From NCBI GenBank assembly GCA_003278765.1, contig QCDK01000002.1, forward strand, positions 91,460-155,459: a DNA stretch of 64,000 nt, given 5' to 3'. Positions 29,454 through 39,621 of the stretch are shown one piece after another. Below the pieces are notes generated by a model, which saw nothing but the letters and a program-made list of their open reading frames with translations, did not search any database and was not told the origin of the DNA. How positions within the stretch are numbered: position 1 is the first letter of the stretch; every line of letters begins with the position of its first letter. Position numbers and translations under genes: made by a program. The stretch is from Prochlorococcus sp. AG-355-G23. GTDB taxonomy: Bacteria > Cyanobacteriota > Cyanobacteriia > PCC-6307 > Cyanobiaceae.

Positions 29454-31763
29454 TTAACTTTGTCCAACTCTTGCAATATCTAAAACATCTGCCATTGATT
29501 TAATTTGTTCAATTGTTTTGTGAAGTTGATTATAACTTTCAAGACCTACACAAAGATTTATAATAGCTGGTTTACCATAAGCAGTTTTAACATTGGCATC
29601 ACTAACGTTTATACCTTTATCAGATAACCGCATAAGAATATCTTTAAGAACTCCAACTCGATCAATTACTTCTATTCTTAGCTGAATTGGAAACTTATTA
29701 TCGCTAGTTTTATTATCTTGATTCCAACCGACAGGTAATCTTCTCTCTATTGGAATTGGTATTACATTTTCACAATCTTCCCTATGAATAGTTATCCCAT
29801 GGTTGCCGAGCGACACAGTTCCGATAATATCCTCGCCTGGGAGTGGGGAACAGCATTTACCTATTCTGTAATCAAGACCTTCTATCCCGGAAATTGGTGA
29901 TTTAGCTGCTGTATTAGATTGATTAGTGGATAAATTATTGTTACTTTTAAGAGATTTTGCTATTTCAGAGTCAGAATCATTTTTTACATCTTCTGTCTGT
30001 AATTTTATTTCTTCTCTTAGTCTGTTTAATACTTGATGCAAAGTTAAACCACCAAAACCAAGAGATGCAAGAAGGTCTTCAGTAGTTTTTAAATTGCATC
30101 GATTTGCAACTTTTTTCATGGCTTCACTAGAAAGTAATGCTTCAAAACCGTTTCTACCTACTTCTTTTTCAAGTAAATCTCTACCTCTTTTAATCGTTTC
30201 ATCACGATGGCTTTTCTTATACCATTGGCGAATTCTATTTTTAGCAGTTGGCGTAACTACAAAGTTCAGCCAATCCAGGCTTGGAGTAGCATTATTACTT
30301 GTCAAAATTTCTATGAAGTCACCATTTTGAAGTGCTGTAGATAATGGAGAAAGCTTTTCATTAATTCTTATTCCATTACAGTGATTTCCAACTTCAGAAT
30401 GGATTCTGTAGGCGAAATCTATCGCGGTAGATCCTTTCCTTAAACCAACAACATCTCCTTTTGGAGTGATTACAAATACTTCTTCATCAAATAAATCTTC
30501 TTTAATTGAAGCTAAATAATCATTATGATCCCTTTCATTACCTTCTTGTTGCCATTCTACTAATTGTCTTAGCCAATTAAATCTCTCGGCATTACTTTTA
30601 GCAGGAGAACCACCCTCTTTATATTGCCAATGAGCGGCAATACCATATTCAGCAATTTGATGCATCGAAGTAGTTCTAATTTGAACTTCAATAGGTCGAT
30701 GTCTTCCAATCACAGAAGTGTGTAAGGACTGATATCCATTGGGTTTTGGTAATCCTATATAGTCTTTAAATCTACCTGGAATTGGTTTGAAAGTATCATG
30801 AACAACTGCTAAAGCTCTATAACAACTATCTGAATTGTCCACGATAATTCTTAGGGCAGCAACATCATAAATCTCGTGAAAATGCTTTTGTTGTCTTTCC
30901 ATTTTGCTCCAGATGCCATAAAGATGTTTTGGCCTTCCTGATATTTCAAAATTTTTCAAACCTGCTGAAATCAAGTTTTCCTTCATAAGATTCAAAGTTA
31001 CTTTTAATCTTTTTTCTCTATCACTTCTTTTTACGGCGATTTGATCTTTAAGATCTTGATATTCTTTAGGCTCTAGGAATTTAAAAGCTAAATCTTCTAA
31101 TTCCCATTTAAATCTGTTTATTCCTAGTCGATTAGCTAATGGTGCATAAATCTCTCTTGTTTCTCTAGCTATTCTTAGTTTTTTCTCATCATTTAGCCAT
31201 TCAATTGTTCTCATGTTATGAAGTCGATCTGCAAGTTTAACTAAGACAACTCTGATATCGCTGGCCATAGCCAAAAACATTTTCCTAAGATTTTCAGCTT
31301 GTGCTTCAGTCCTGTTGTTAAAGTGAATGCCGCCTAATTTTGTTACGCCCTCTACAAGTATTTTTACTTCTAATCCAAAATTTGTTTCTATTTCGGATAA
31401 ATCAATGCCAGTATCTTCAACTACATCATGTAAAAGGCCTGCAGCAATAACAGATGAACTAGCACCTATTTCTTTAAGGAGATTTGCAACAGCAACCGGG
31501 TGGATAATGTATGGCTCGCCGCTCGCACGGAATTGTCCTTCATGAGCTTTATAAGCAAGTTTAAAAGCCTTTACTATAAGGTTTTGATTTTCATCATTTT
31601 CTTTTTTTGATTTTTCAAAATTATAAATATCTTTAAGAAGCCAATCGGGAATGTTTATTTGATAATTCAAAGATTCACTTTCATATTTTTTATTTTCAGG
31701 CAAAATAGTTTTGGAAACTTCAATTTCGTTTTTTTCTTTTGAATTTGCAGCTGCCTCGGACAT
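29454..31763 (-). CDS. spoT: Bifunctional (p)ppGpp synthetase/hydrolase (Rel/SpoT)
   Basis: Long RSH protein of 769 residues. The HD hydrolase motif HDVVEDT at about residue 111 and VKLADRLHNMRT are intact, so hydrolysis is expected. The synthetase region contains GRPKHLYGIWSKM, GRFKDYIGLPKPNGYQSLHT and EYGIAAHWQYKEG. A TGS domain (VITPKGDVVGLRKGSTAIDFAY), a zinc-finger-like DYRIGKCCSPLPGEDIIG and a C-terminal ACT domain follow. It probably acts as the single stringent-response enzyme. Confidence 0.96.
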   Translation of the reverse strand: MSEAAANSKEKNEIEVSKTILPENKKYESESLNYQINIPDWLLKDIYNFEKSKKENDENQNLIVKAFKLAYKAHEGQFRASGEPYIIHPVAVANLLKEIGASSSVIAAGLLHDVVEDTGIDLSEIETNFGLEVKILVEGVTKLGGIHFNNRTEAQAENLRKMFLAMASDIRVVLVKLADRLHNMRTIEWLNDEKKLRIARETREIYAPLANRLGINRFKWELEDLAFKFLEPKEYQDLKDQIAVKRSDREKRLKVTLNLMKENLISAGLKNFEISGRPKHLYGIWSKMERQQKHFHEIYDVAALRIIVDNSDSCYRALAVVHDTFKPIPGRFKDYIGLPKPNGYQSLHTSVIGRHRPIEVQIRTTSMHQIAEYGIAAHWQYKEGGSPAKSNAERFNWLRQLVEWQQEGNERDHNDYLASIKEDLFDEEVFVITPKGDVVGLRKGSTAIDFAYRIHSEVGNHCNGIRINEKLSPLSTALQNGDFIEILTSNNATPSLDWLNFVVTPTAKNRIRQWYKKSHRDETIKRGRDLLEKEVGRNGFEALLSSEAMKKVANRCNLKTTEDLLASLGFGGLTLHQVLNRLREEIKLQTEDVKNDSDSEIAKSLKSNNNLSTNQSNTAAKSPISGIEGLDYRIGKCCSPLPGEDIIGTVSLGNHGITIHREDCENVIPIPIERRLPVGWNQDNKTSDNKFPIQLRIEVIDRVGVLKDILMRLSDKGINVSDANVKTAYGKPAIINLCVGLESYNQLHKTIEQIKSMADVLDIARVGQS

Positions 31764-31817
31764 TTTATATTGCTTTAGATGTATTTTATTTATGTCTAGA
31801 AAAATTTGCTATAAATC

Positions 31818-33416
31818 ATGGAAAAAAATAAAGAAAAAATTATTGTAGTTAAAAATCTTACTGTTAAATATGGTCTAAAACAGCAACCTATTATCAAAAA
31901 TTTTAATTTGGAAATAGATAGTGGAGATCATCTGGCCATAATAGGACCTTCTGGATGTGGAAAGACCACTTTTGCAAAAACATTAGTAAATATATTGCCT
32001 GCAAAGGCCACTTCTAAAGGGTATCTATCGATTTCTAATGTAGATCCTAGGAAAATAAACAACAAAGATGCACAATTATTTAGAAGAAAGAATTTTGGAT
32101 TTATTTATCAAGACTCTATAAAAAAACTTAATCCGCTAATGAGAGTTGGGGATCATTTATATGAATTATTTAAAACACATGATCAAACTAAATCATCTTT
32201 AGCTATTAAAAAATTAGTAAGAGAAGTTTTTCAAAAAGTCGGAATTGAAGAAAGTAGACTTGATTCTTTCCCACATCAATTTAGCGGCGGAATGAGACAG
32301 AGAGTTTCTATAGCAATGGCACTTGCTTTGAAACCTAAATTATTAATAGCTGATGAACCTACAACAAGCTTAGATACCAAAACAAGTTTTGAAATTATGC
32401 AAGAAATAATTCATCTATGTAATGAATTTGATACAACTTTAATTTTAATTAGTCATGATATTAATCTTGCAGCAAAGTGGTGTAAAAAAGTTGCAATAAT
32501 TGAAAAGGGATCGATTGTTGAAAAAGGGAATATATTAGATATTTTTCAATCACCAAAATCAGATATCGGGAAAAAGTTAGTTAATGCTTCAAAAATAGTA
32601 TTAGAACCAAATACTAAAAATAATGCTCGAGATGAGGTCGTTCTAGAGGTAAATAACTTAAGACATTGGTATAAATTAAATTCTTCAATTTTCATTAATA
32701 AATGGAATAAGGCTTTAAATGAAGTTAGTTTCAAGTTATATGAGAATGAGACTCTTGGAATAGTTGGTTCTTCAGGGAGTGGCAAAAGTACATTATGTAG
32801 GGCTTTAATTGGACTTCTTAAAGTAAGAGGTGGTGAAATCAAAATTTATGATAAAAATCATGGATTGAAAAAAAATAAATTTTTTAAAAAGAACAATAAA
32901 GTGCAAATTATTTTTCAAGATCCTTTTTCAAGTTTGAACCCAAAAATGACAATTAAAAGTATTTTGGAAGATATATTTTTTATTCAAAAAATTTCAGATA
33001 AAAGAAAAATCGAAAAAGAAATAAGATTAATGTTAAGAAATTTAAATCTTCCCTTAAATAATGATTTTTTTAATTCTTACCCTAACCAATTATCTGGTGG
33101 TCAATTGCAAAGAATTTCATTGGCCAAGGCGCTATTGTTGAAGCCAAAAATTTTAATTTGTGATGAGAGTGTAAATATGTTGGATGCTTCAGTAAAAATA
33201 GAAATTCTTGAATTACTTAGAGTCTTTCAAGAAAAAATGAATTTAACGATTATTTTTATTACTCATGATTTAGGCATTGCTAAAAGATTTTGTAATAGGT
33301 TGCTAGTTATGAATGATGGAAAGATAGTTGATGAAGGAGAAAGTTCTAAAATATTCACTAAAACTCAAAACCCGTATACAAAATCGCTTTTAAATTCCTC
33401 TTTAAATCTTATTTAA
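31818..33416 (+). CDS. ABC transporter ATPase with two NBDs (peptide/nickel type)
   Basis: Two nucleotide-binding domains in one chain of 532 residues. NBD1 has GPSGCGKTT, FSGGMRQR and LLIADEPTTSLD. NBD2 has GSSGSGKST, LSGGQLQR and LICDESVNMLD, where the usual DEP is DES but the catalytic glutamate is kept. This matches DppDF/GsiA-type ATPases for peptides or metals. No permease or binding protein lies beside it. It overlaps the convergent rluD by 8 bp. The substrate cannot be named. Confidence 0.9.
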   Translation: MEKNKEKIIVVKNLTVKYGLKQQPIIKNFNLEIDSGDHLAIIGPSGCGKTTFAKTLVNILPAKATSKGYLSISNVDPRKINNKDAQLFRRKNFGFIYQDSIKKLNPLMRVGDHLYELFKTHDQTKSSLAIKKLVREVFQKVGIEESRLDSFPHQFSGGMRQRVSIAMALALKPKLLIADEPTTSLDTKTSFEIMQEIIHLCNEFDTTLILISHDINLAAKWCKKVAIIEKGSIVEKGNILDIFQSPKSDIGKKLVNASKIVLEPNTKNNARDEVVLEVNNLRHWYKLNSSIFINKWNKALNEVSFKLYENETLGIVGSSGSGKSTLCRALIGLLKVRGGEIKIYDKNHGLKKNKFFKKNNKVQIIFQDPFSSLNPKMTIKSILEDIFFIQKISDKRKIEKEIRLMLRNLNLPLNNDFFNSYPNQLSGGQLQRISLAKALLLKPKILICDESVNMLDASVKIEILELLRVFQEKMNLTIIFITHDLGIAKRFCNRLLVMNDGKIVDEGESSKIFTKTQNPYTKSLLNSSLNLI

Positions 33417-34368
33417 CTTTAAGAACACTTAGTAATTTTTGAAAATCTAATGGTAATTCTGATTCAAATATCATTTCTTTACCATTTATTGGATGTATAA
33501 GTCCAAGCTTGATGGCGTGTAAAGCTTGGCCATCTAATTTACAGGGTAGTTTTTTACATCTTCCATATAATGGATCACCCACAATTGGGTGATTAATGTG
33601 AGCGCAATGAACTCTTATTTGATGCGTTCGTCCCGTATCTAGTTTGAAACTCATTAATGAGTAATTGCCAAATCTTTCTTCTAATTTCCAATAGGTACAG
33701 GCATACCTTCCTGAAGTTTCTTCAACTACTTTATATTTCAATCTATTTAATTTATCTCTGCCAATGTGTCCCACTATTTGGCCTTCTTCAGAATTAGGTG
33801 CTCCATGAATTACTGCAATATATTCGCGTGATGCTATTTTTTCTTTAATTTGTTTCTGGAGATTTACTAATGCCTCTTGGCTTTTTGCAACCACCATACA
33901 TCCAGAGGTGTCTTTATCTAATCTGTGAACAATCCCAGGTCTTAATTTCCCATTAATTCCAGGCAGATCTTTACAGTGAAAAAGTAATCCATTCACTAAA
34001 GTTCCAGATTTGTGTCCAGGGGCTGGATGAACTATTAGACCTGATTGTTTATTGATGACTATGATGTGCTCGTCTTCAAAAAGGATATTTAAATCCATTT
34101 TTTCAGGTTTCAAATAAATAAGAGGTTCTGGAGGAGGCATCCATATTTGAACATTGTCGCCATTTTTTAATGGGGTCTTTGCTTTTGCGGTCTTATAGTT
34201 TACAAGTACTAAACCTGAATTTATAAAATGTTGAATTCTTGCTCTACTTTGTTCTGGCCTTTTACTTACCAACCATCTGTCTAGCCTCATAGGTAGAGGT
34301 TGCTCATAAATAATTTCAATAAGCTCACCTTCTCCAATGCCGAAAGAATTTTGATTATTTAATTCCAT
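33409..34368 (-). CDS. rluD: 23S rRNA pseudouridine synthase RluD-like
   Basis: S4 domain at the N-terminus (MRLDRWLVSKRPEQSRARIQ), followed by the RluA-family catalytic domain. The catalytic Asp lies in GIVHRLDKDTSGCMVVAKS, and the later LDTGRTHQIRVH is the second diagnostic motif. The 319 residues match RluD, though RluC-like specificity is not excluded by sequence alone. Its start overlaps the upstream rbgA stop by 10 bp. Confidence 0.92.
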   Translation of the reverse strand: MELNNQNSFGIGEGELIEIIYEQPLPMRLDRWLVSKRPEQSRARIQHFINSGLVLVNYKTAKAKTPLKNGDNVQIWMPPPEPLIYLKPEKMDLNILFEDEHIIVINKQSGLIVHPAPGHKSGTLVNGLLFHCKDLPGINGKLRPGIVHRLDKDTSGCMVVAKSQEALVNLQKQIKEKIASREYIAVIHGAPNSEEGQIVGHIGRDKLNRLKYKVVEETSGRYACTYWKLEERFGNYSLMSFKLDTGRTHQIRVHCAHINHPIVGDPLYGRCKKLPCKLDGQALHAIKLGLIHPINGKEMIFESELPLDFQKLLSVLKVK

Positions 34369-35231
34369 AGTGGGACTTCTAAAGCAATTTTACCCAGCAT
34401 TTGATTTCTATAATCTTCCAATAACTTATGAGACATTCTCCTTTTATTACCTGAGGTATGTTTTGAAGCTGCCTCGTTGATCCAAGCAGAAGGACTCTTA
34501 AAGCCTTTGGTAATATCAACTCCATATCTGTTAGATATTTGTTTAACTGAGATATTCGCATTCTTATCTTTGTTGAGAGTGGATATAATTTTGATAAACT
34601 CAATTGCGATACTCTCTATTTCATAAGCAGCCTCACCAATATCGTCACATAGTGCAAGATTAAGTGCTGATTTTTGATCTTCTAAATTTGGAGGTATAAC
34701 ACCAGGAGCATCTAGCAGATCTATACCACTTTCTAATTTTATCCATCTTAAATTACGAGTCACGCCTGCTTTCCTAGCGCTATCTACAACTCTTTTTTTT
34801 GCAATTCTATTAATTAATGCTGACTTTCCTACGTTTGGAAAACCAAGTGTAAGGGCTCTAATTGGTCTAATTCGCATTCCTCTAGAGAGTCTTCTATCGT
34901 CTATTGACGACCTAGAATCTTTGGCTGACTTACAAATTTCTTTAATCCCTATTCCTCTTTTAGCATCACACCAAAGAGGATATTGATCTTTAGCATTAAA
35001 CCATTTGTTCCAACTATTTATTGTTTGAGGGGAGATCATGTCTGATCTGTTAATAACAAGAATATGTTTTTTATTATTTATCCATTTATTTAAGTGTGGA
35101 TGTCCTGTTGACAAAGGAATTCTTGCATCTCTAACTTCTATGACTAAATCTACTTTATTGATAACTTCAGATAATTTCTTTTCTGCTTTTGCGATATGGC
35201 CTGGGTACCATTGGATTTTGGGTATGTCCAC
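34359..35231 (-). CDS. rbgA: Ribosome biogenesis GTPase RbgA (YlqF)
   Basis: Circularly permuted GTPase for late 50S assembly, 290 residues. The G4 motif NRSD (about residue 60) comes before the G1 loop GFPNVGKSALIN (about 130-141), with LLDAPGVIPP as G3, so the order is permuted as in YlqF/RbgA. The start reads MDIPKIQWYPGHIAKAEKK, the diagnostic WFPGHM-like N-terminus. It is upstream of rluD on the same strand and divergent from pgk (213 bp). Confidence 0.95.
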   Translation of the reverse strand: MDIPKIQWYPGHIAKAEKKLSEVINKVDLVIEVRDARIPLSTGHPHLNKWINNKKHILVINRSDMISPQTINSWNKWFNAKDQYPLWCDAKRGIGIKEICKSAKDSRSSIDDRRLSRGMRIRPIRALTLGFPNVGKSALINRIAKKRVVDSARKAGVTRNLRWIKLESGIDLLDAPGVIPPNLEDQKSALNLALCDDIGEAAYEIESIAIEFIKIISTLNKDKNANISVKQISNRYGVDITKGFKSPSAWINEAASKHTSGNKRRMSHKLLEDYRNQMLGKIALEVPLWN

Positions 35232-35444
35232 TTCAATAAATCAAATAAAATTTTGTATTCCTTTTAGTTTTTATAAGTTTCAAAAGTATTTACTTCTAAA
35301 GTTTAGTATAAATTTAATGACTAAAAAATTTTTATAATCGTTAATTTTTAAAATTTATTAAGGCATAGGTAACAGTAACTACTTTTTAACCCAATAAGCC
35401 CAAATTAACGTTAGGGTCTTGGGATTATAAATATAGCTTGTTTA

Positions 35445-36653
35445 ATGTCAAAATTATCTCTTTCCAATCTTGATAAGACACATTTAGAAGGAAAAAAAGT
35501 TCTTGTAAGAGTAGATTTTAATGTTCCATTAAATGAAGGTGGTCAAATAACCGACGATACGCGTATTCGTGCAGCGATCCCAACTATTGAATATCTTATT
35601 AATCATTCCGCAAAAGTTATTTTAGCTGCTCATTTTGGTAGACCAAAGGGTCAGGTAAATGAAAAAATGAAATTAACTCCAGTAGCAGCAAGATTAAGTG
35701 AATTGTTGGGGCAAAATGTTGCTCTTACTAACAGTTGTATTGGTGATGAAGCAGTTGCACAATCAAATAGCTTATCTAATGGAGATGTTCTTTTACTTGA
35801 AAATGTTCGTTTTTTTGGTGAAGAGGAAAAGAATGACCAAGAGTTTGCTAAAAAATTAGCATCACATGCAGATATGTATGTAAATGATGCTTTCGGTGCT
35901 GCTCACAGAGCGCATGCTTCAACTCAGGGTGTTACAAATTATTTAAGTCCCTCAGTAGCTGGATTCCTTTTAGAAAAAGAATTGAAATACCTACAAGGAG
36001 CTGTAGATTCCCCAAACCGTCCATTGGCAGCAATAGTTGGAGGATCAAAGGTTAGTAGCAAAATAGGAGTACTTGATTCTTTACTAGATAAGTGTGACAA
36101 AATCATGATTGGTGGAGGTATGATTTTCACTTTTTATAAAGCTAGAGGTTTAGATGTCGGGAAGAGCCTTGTAGAAGAAGACAAACTCGAGCTTGCTAAA
36201 GATTTGGAAGCAAAAGCAAAAGCAAAAGGAGTAGAATTGCTATTACCCACTGATGTTGTTTTGGCTGATGAATTTTCTCCTGACGCCAATAGTAAAATAT
36301 CTCAAATTGATGCAATTAGTGGGAATTGGATGGGTCTAGATATTGGTCCAGATTCCATTAAAGTTTTTCAGAATGCTCTTGCAGAATGTAAGACAATTAT
36401 TTGGAATGGCCCAATGGGAGTTTTTGAATTTGATAAATTTGCAGACGGTACAAATGCAATAGCTACGACACTTGCGGACTTAAGTGCTTTTTCTGAAGTT
36501 TGTACAATAATTGGTGGTGGAGATTCAGTTGCAGCAGTTGAAAAAGCAGGATTAGCTGAGAAAATGTCACATATATCAACTGGAGGTGGGGCTAGTTTGG
36601 AACTTTTAGAAGGTAAAACTTTACCGGGTGTGGCTGCGTTAAACGAAGCTTAA
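35445..36653 (+). CDS. pgk: Phosphoglycerate kinase
   Basis: Calvin cycle and glycolysis: interconverts 3-phosphoglycerate and 1,3-bisphosphoglycerate in the cytosol. The 402 residues are full length. The N-terminal [34 protein letters not shown] and the C-terminal [14 protein letters not shown] and [13 protein letters not shown] motifs are present. The 213 bp gap before it, shared with rbgA, is AT-rich and holds no visible gene. I saw no convincing -35/-10 pair. Convergent with the exported hypothetical (1 bp). Confidence 0.97.
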   Translation: MSKLSLSNLDKTHLEGKKVLVRVDFNVPLNEGGQITDDTRIRAAIPTIEYLINHSAKVILAAHFGRPKGQVNEKMKLTPVAARLSELLGQNVALTNSCIGDEAVAQSNSLSNGDVLLLENVRFFGEEEKNDQEFAKKLASHADMYVNDAFGAAHRAHASTQGVTNYLSPSVAGFLLEKELKYLQGAVDSPNRPLAAIVGGSKVSSKIGVLDSLLDKCDKIMIGGGMIFTFYKARGLDVGKSLVEEDKLELAKDLEAKAKAKGVELLLPTDVVLADEFSPDANSKISQIDAISGNWMGLDIGPDSIKVFQNALAECKTIIWNGPMGVFEFDKFADGTNAIATTLADLSAFSEVCTIIGGGDSVAAVEKAGLAEKMSHISTGGGASLELLEGKTLPGVAALNEA

Positions 36654-36654
36654 G

Positions 36655-37389
36655 CTATATCTTATCAACAATATCAATGCTCTTTGTGAAAGTAATCATT
36701 CCTTCGGGATGAGCTATGATTCCTGACCAAATTTGTATTCCTGGTTTTGAAGGAGCTCTTGTTATTTTAAAAATCCCTCCAGACGCCAATGGCTCCAATA
36801 ATATTTCTTGTTCAAACAATGAATTAACTTGATGAGGTTTTATAGCTCCAGCAATAATCAATTCTTCAAGAGGCTTATTTAGAATTATATCGATATCGTA
36901 TATTGAACCAGTAAGAACTCTATCAGGAATTTTAAAAATAATATCTATTTTTTTATTATCGCTTCTTATTGTGGTGAATAAATTTTTGATAATCCCTTCA
37001 TCTATTTTCCCATTTACGGTTGAAAATAAATAATCAAATTTGGATTCGAGTATATAGCTTTCTCCATTAACCATTTTTTCCCCAAAAACTTTTATTCGCA
37101 AAATATCTTCATCTGGAATATTAGATTTTAATCTTTTGATCTTCCATTTGCTGTTAGGGAAATCATTAATAAACTTTGAAAATTGTTTCGGTATATTTTG
37201 GCTTTCTTCATTTCTAAAATTTTTTCTAATGAATTCTAAATCTTTTGAATTTAAGGAGTTTTCTAGATTTCTTATAAAATCAACTTTTAAATTTTGCGTT
37301 ATTGCTGAATAGGGAAAAATAAGATAAATAAATAAGTAGAGAAGAAATCCTATATTTTTTAACAAGTTTAAATTAAACATATTAATCAT
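36655..37389 (-). CDS. Exported protein of unknown function
   Basis: A 244-residue protein with an N-terminal hydrophobic segment (LLKNIGFLLYLFIYLIFP, about residues 9-26) followed by a likely cleavage zone at YSAITQ. The mature part shows alternating beta-type stretches, for example RVLTGSIYDIDIILNKPLEE, and two motif-like repeats of IKPHQV and ISTLF-like character are not confirmed. No domain was recognised. It is divergent from murG with 31 bp between starts, which hints at the cell envelope but is weak evidence. Confidence 0.75.
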   Translation of the reverse strand: MINMFNLNLLKNIGFLLYLFIYLIFPYSAITQNLKVDFIRNLENSLNSKDLEFIRKNFRNEESQNIPKQFSKFINDFPNSKWKIKRLKSNIPDEDILRIKVFGEKMVNGESYILESKFDYLFSTVNGKIDEGIIKNLFTTIRSDNKKIDIIFKIPDRVLTGSIYDIDIILNKPLEELIIAGAIKPHQVNSLFEQEILLEPLASGGIFKITRAPSKPGIQIWSGIIAHPEGMITFTKSIDIVDKI

Positions 37390-37420
37390 TAGTTATTTTA
37401 TTCTACTATTTTAGGTTTTT

Positions 37421-38512
37421 ATGTCTAAAAAAAATAATTTATTAGTTGCAGCAAGTGGGACAGGTGGGCATATTTTCCCAGCCTTAGCAGTTTCTAAAGA
37501 GGTGGAAGATGAATGGAATATTCATTGGTTGGGTGTTAGTCAAAGACTTGATGCAAATTTTATTCCCGAAAAATATAATTTGATGACTTTGAATATAAAG
37601 ACACCAAGAAAAAATATTTTTTTGTATATTCAATATGTAGAAATTTTAATGTCAACTTTTCAAATAATTAGGATTTTAAAAGAAAAAAAAATTAACTTAG
37701 TTTTTGCGACTGGCAGTTATATATCAGCACCTACTATCGTTGCTTCAAAACTTCTAAGGATACCTATCATTATTCATGAATCAAATGTTATTCCAGGAAT
37801 GGTCACGAAATATTTTGGTTTTTTATGTAACTATGTTCTTTTAGGATTTAAAGAAACAAATTTCTATTTAAAAAATTGTAAAACTATTTTCACTGGAACC
37901 CCTTTAAGAGAGCAATTCTATAAATCTAATTTTTTGCCAGAATGGGTTCCAAAAGGAAATGGACCTCTTTTGATTGTTATGGGAGGTAGTCAAGGAGCAA
38001 AAGCTTTAAATCAAATTATTTATGAATCTCTAGAATTTTTAATAAAAAAAAATTTTCGGATAGTTCATATTGTTGGCGAATCTAATCTAAACCCTTTTCA
38101 TGTAAAAAACTCCAAAAATTATATTCAAAAGAAATTTACTAATGAAATAGCAGCTTTAATTCAAAACTGTGATCTTGTAATATCGAGATCTGGTGCAGGA
38201 ACAATCAATGAATTAATGGAGGCTGAAAAACCTTCAATTTTAATTCCATATCCAGATTCTAAAAATAATCATCAGGAGAAAAATGCCATGATTCTTGCTG
38301 CAAATGGAGGCTCAGTTTTAATCAATCAGAATAAAATGTCCAAAGAAGTTTTTGAAGAAACTCTAGAAAGAATTTTTAAAATAAAATCAAAAAAGGGAAA
38401 AAATCATTATGAAATATTAGATCTCATGAGGAAGAATATGGAAAATAATAATAAAATTAAATCTAAAAATGAGATTAAAAAGTATATTAATTATTTTTTA
38501 AAGGAATTCTGA
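37421..38512 (+). CDS. murG: UDP-GlcNAc:undecaprenyl-PP-MurNAc-pentapeptide GlcNAc transferase
   Basis: Adds GlcNAc to lipid I to form lipid II at the inner face of the membrane. The protein has 363 residues. Glycine-rich loops GTGGHIFPALAV near the N-terminus and VMGGSQGAKALN at mid-protein are diagnostic, as is VISRSGAGTINELMEAEKPSILIPYP in the C-terminal nucleotide-binding domain. It overlaps the convergent cobD-like gene by 22 bp, the longest overlap in the window. No other mur genes are adjacent. Confidence 0.95.
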   Translation: MSKKNNLLVAASGTGGHIFPALAVSKEVEDEWNIHWLGVSQRLDANFIPEKYNLMTLNIKTPRKNIFLYIQYVEILMSTFQIIRILKEKKINLVFATGSYISAPTIVASKLLRIPIIIHESNVIPGMVTKYFGFLCNYVLLGFKETNFYLKNCKTIFTGTPLREQFYKSNFLPEWVPKGNGPLLIVMGGSQGAKALNQIIYESLEFLIKKNFRIVHIVGESNLNPFHVKNSKNYIQKKFTNEIAALIQNCDLVISRSGAGTINELMEAEKPSILIPYPDSKNNHQEKNAMILAANGGSVLINQNKMSKEVFEETLERIFKIKSKKGKNHYEILDLMRKNMENNNKIKSKNEIKKYINYFLKEF

Positions 38513-39612
38513 ATTTCTTCACACAAAAGAGTGTTATTTTTTCTATTCTGCAGACTTATTCTTGCCCACTTTTCGTCAAGAAATCTAAATGAAGTACATT
38601 CCCTAAGCAATATTCCCTTATTTTCTAAGTATTTTATATTTGGCGACAAGGATGTTTCACTTTCTATTAAAAAAAAGTTGGTTGAAGAGTTATGAATTTT
38701 AAGGTTCTCTATTTTTAATAATTTTTCAAATACTCTCTTTTTTTCAATATTTATCCAGCTGTGAATCTGTTTTGTCCACTGTTCATAGAATTTCTTATTA
38801 CTTAGTAGATCAATTCCGGCTCTAATAGAAAATGAATTTAAAGGCCAAGGATCTCTATTTATTTCCCATTGTTTTAGTTTTTTAGATGAGCCAATAACGT
38901 AACCTAATCTAAGACCAGGAATATTGAAAATTTTGGTCAAGCTTCTCAAGACTAATAAATTATCAAATCTTTTGGTTAATGGTATTAAAGATTCTTTGTC
39001 TCCATTAGGTGTTATCGATAAGAAAGCTTCATCGCAGATAACTAATTTATATTTTTTCACAACTTCCTCTAATGAATTCTTTTCCCATAATTGGCCGGTA
39101 GGGTTATGTGGATTTGTTATCCAAATAACATCACCTTTTGGATGAAGCGGAAATGATTGAGGAAAAATATCATTCCAGTTTTTTGGTAATTCGCAATTTA
39201 TAAAATTGCTATTCCAACAATTTAAAGATCTTTCATAATCAATAAATGATGGAGCAGGAATACAACTTATTCCGAATTTGGATGCTTCATAACCTGCCCA
39301 GGTTATTAATTCTGAAGCTCCATTTCCAGGCAATATATTGTCTGGATTTATCCCATGAAATTTGCCGATTATTTCTTTCAGATCCCTCAAGTTTCTTTCT
39401 GGGTAATATCTAAAGCCAAGATTCTTAATTTCCGCATTTATTGAATCTATTAGTATTTGAGGTGGATCAAAGGGTACTAATGATGCACTTGCATCAATGA
39501 TTTCGGAGGGTAATAAATTTAATTTTTTCGCAGTTGCATATACATTCCCACCGTGCTTCAAGTTTGATCCTTGGATGGCTAACGTTGAGTAATCATAAGG
39601 TTCATTATTCAT
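38491..39612 (-). CDS. PLP aminotransferase-fold enzyme, CobD-like threonine-phosphate decarboxylase
   Basis: Class I/II PLP enzyme of 373 residues. The N-terminal KHGGNVYATAKKLNL and IDASASLVPF stretch resembles CobD (HGGN, then DFSANINP), which makes aminopropanol phosphate for cobalamin. The PLP lysine lies in VLRSLTKIFNIPGLRLGYVIG, and NPHNPTGQ is the aminotransferase signature. HisC-type use is an alternative. It follows pyrD by 9 bp and may end the long secE-to-cobD-like transcript. Prochlorococcus makes B12-type cofactors, so CobD is plausible. Confidence 0.75.
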   Translation of the reverse strand: MNNEPYDYSTLAIQGSNLKHGGNVYATAKKLNLLPSEIIDASASLVPFDPPQILIDSINAEIKNLGFRYYPERNLRDLKEIIGKFHGINPDNILPGNGASELITWAGYEASKFGISCIPAPSFIDYERSLNCWNSNFINCELPKNWNDIFPQSFPLHPKGDVIWITNPHNPTGQLWEKNSLEEVVKKYKLVICDEAFLSITPNGDKESLIPLTKRFDNLLVLRSLTKIFNIPGLRLGYVIGSSKKLKQWEINRDPWPLNSFSIRAGIDLLSNKKFYEQWTKQIHSWINIEKKRVFEKLLKIENLKIHNSSTNFFLIESETSLSPNIKYLENKGILLRECTSFRFLDEKWARISLQNRKNNTLLCEEIQNSFKK

Positions 39613-39621
39613 TCTCTAATT

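Noticed and set aside
35232..35444. A possible small gene or RNA between rbgA and pgk
   Set aside because: All six frames have stops at short intervals and no tRNA-like or stable fold stood out. It is probably just promoter sequence.
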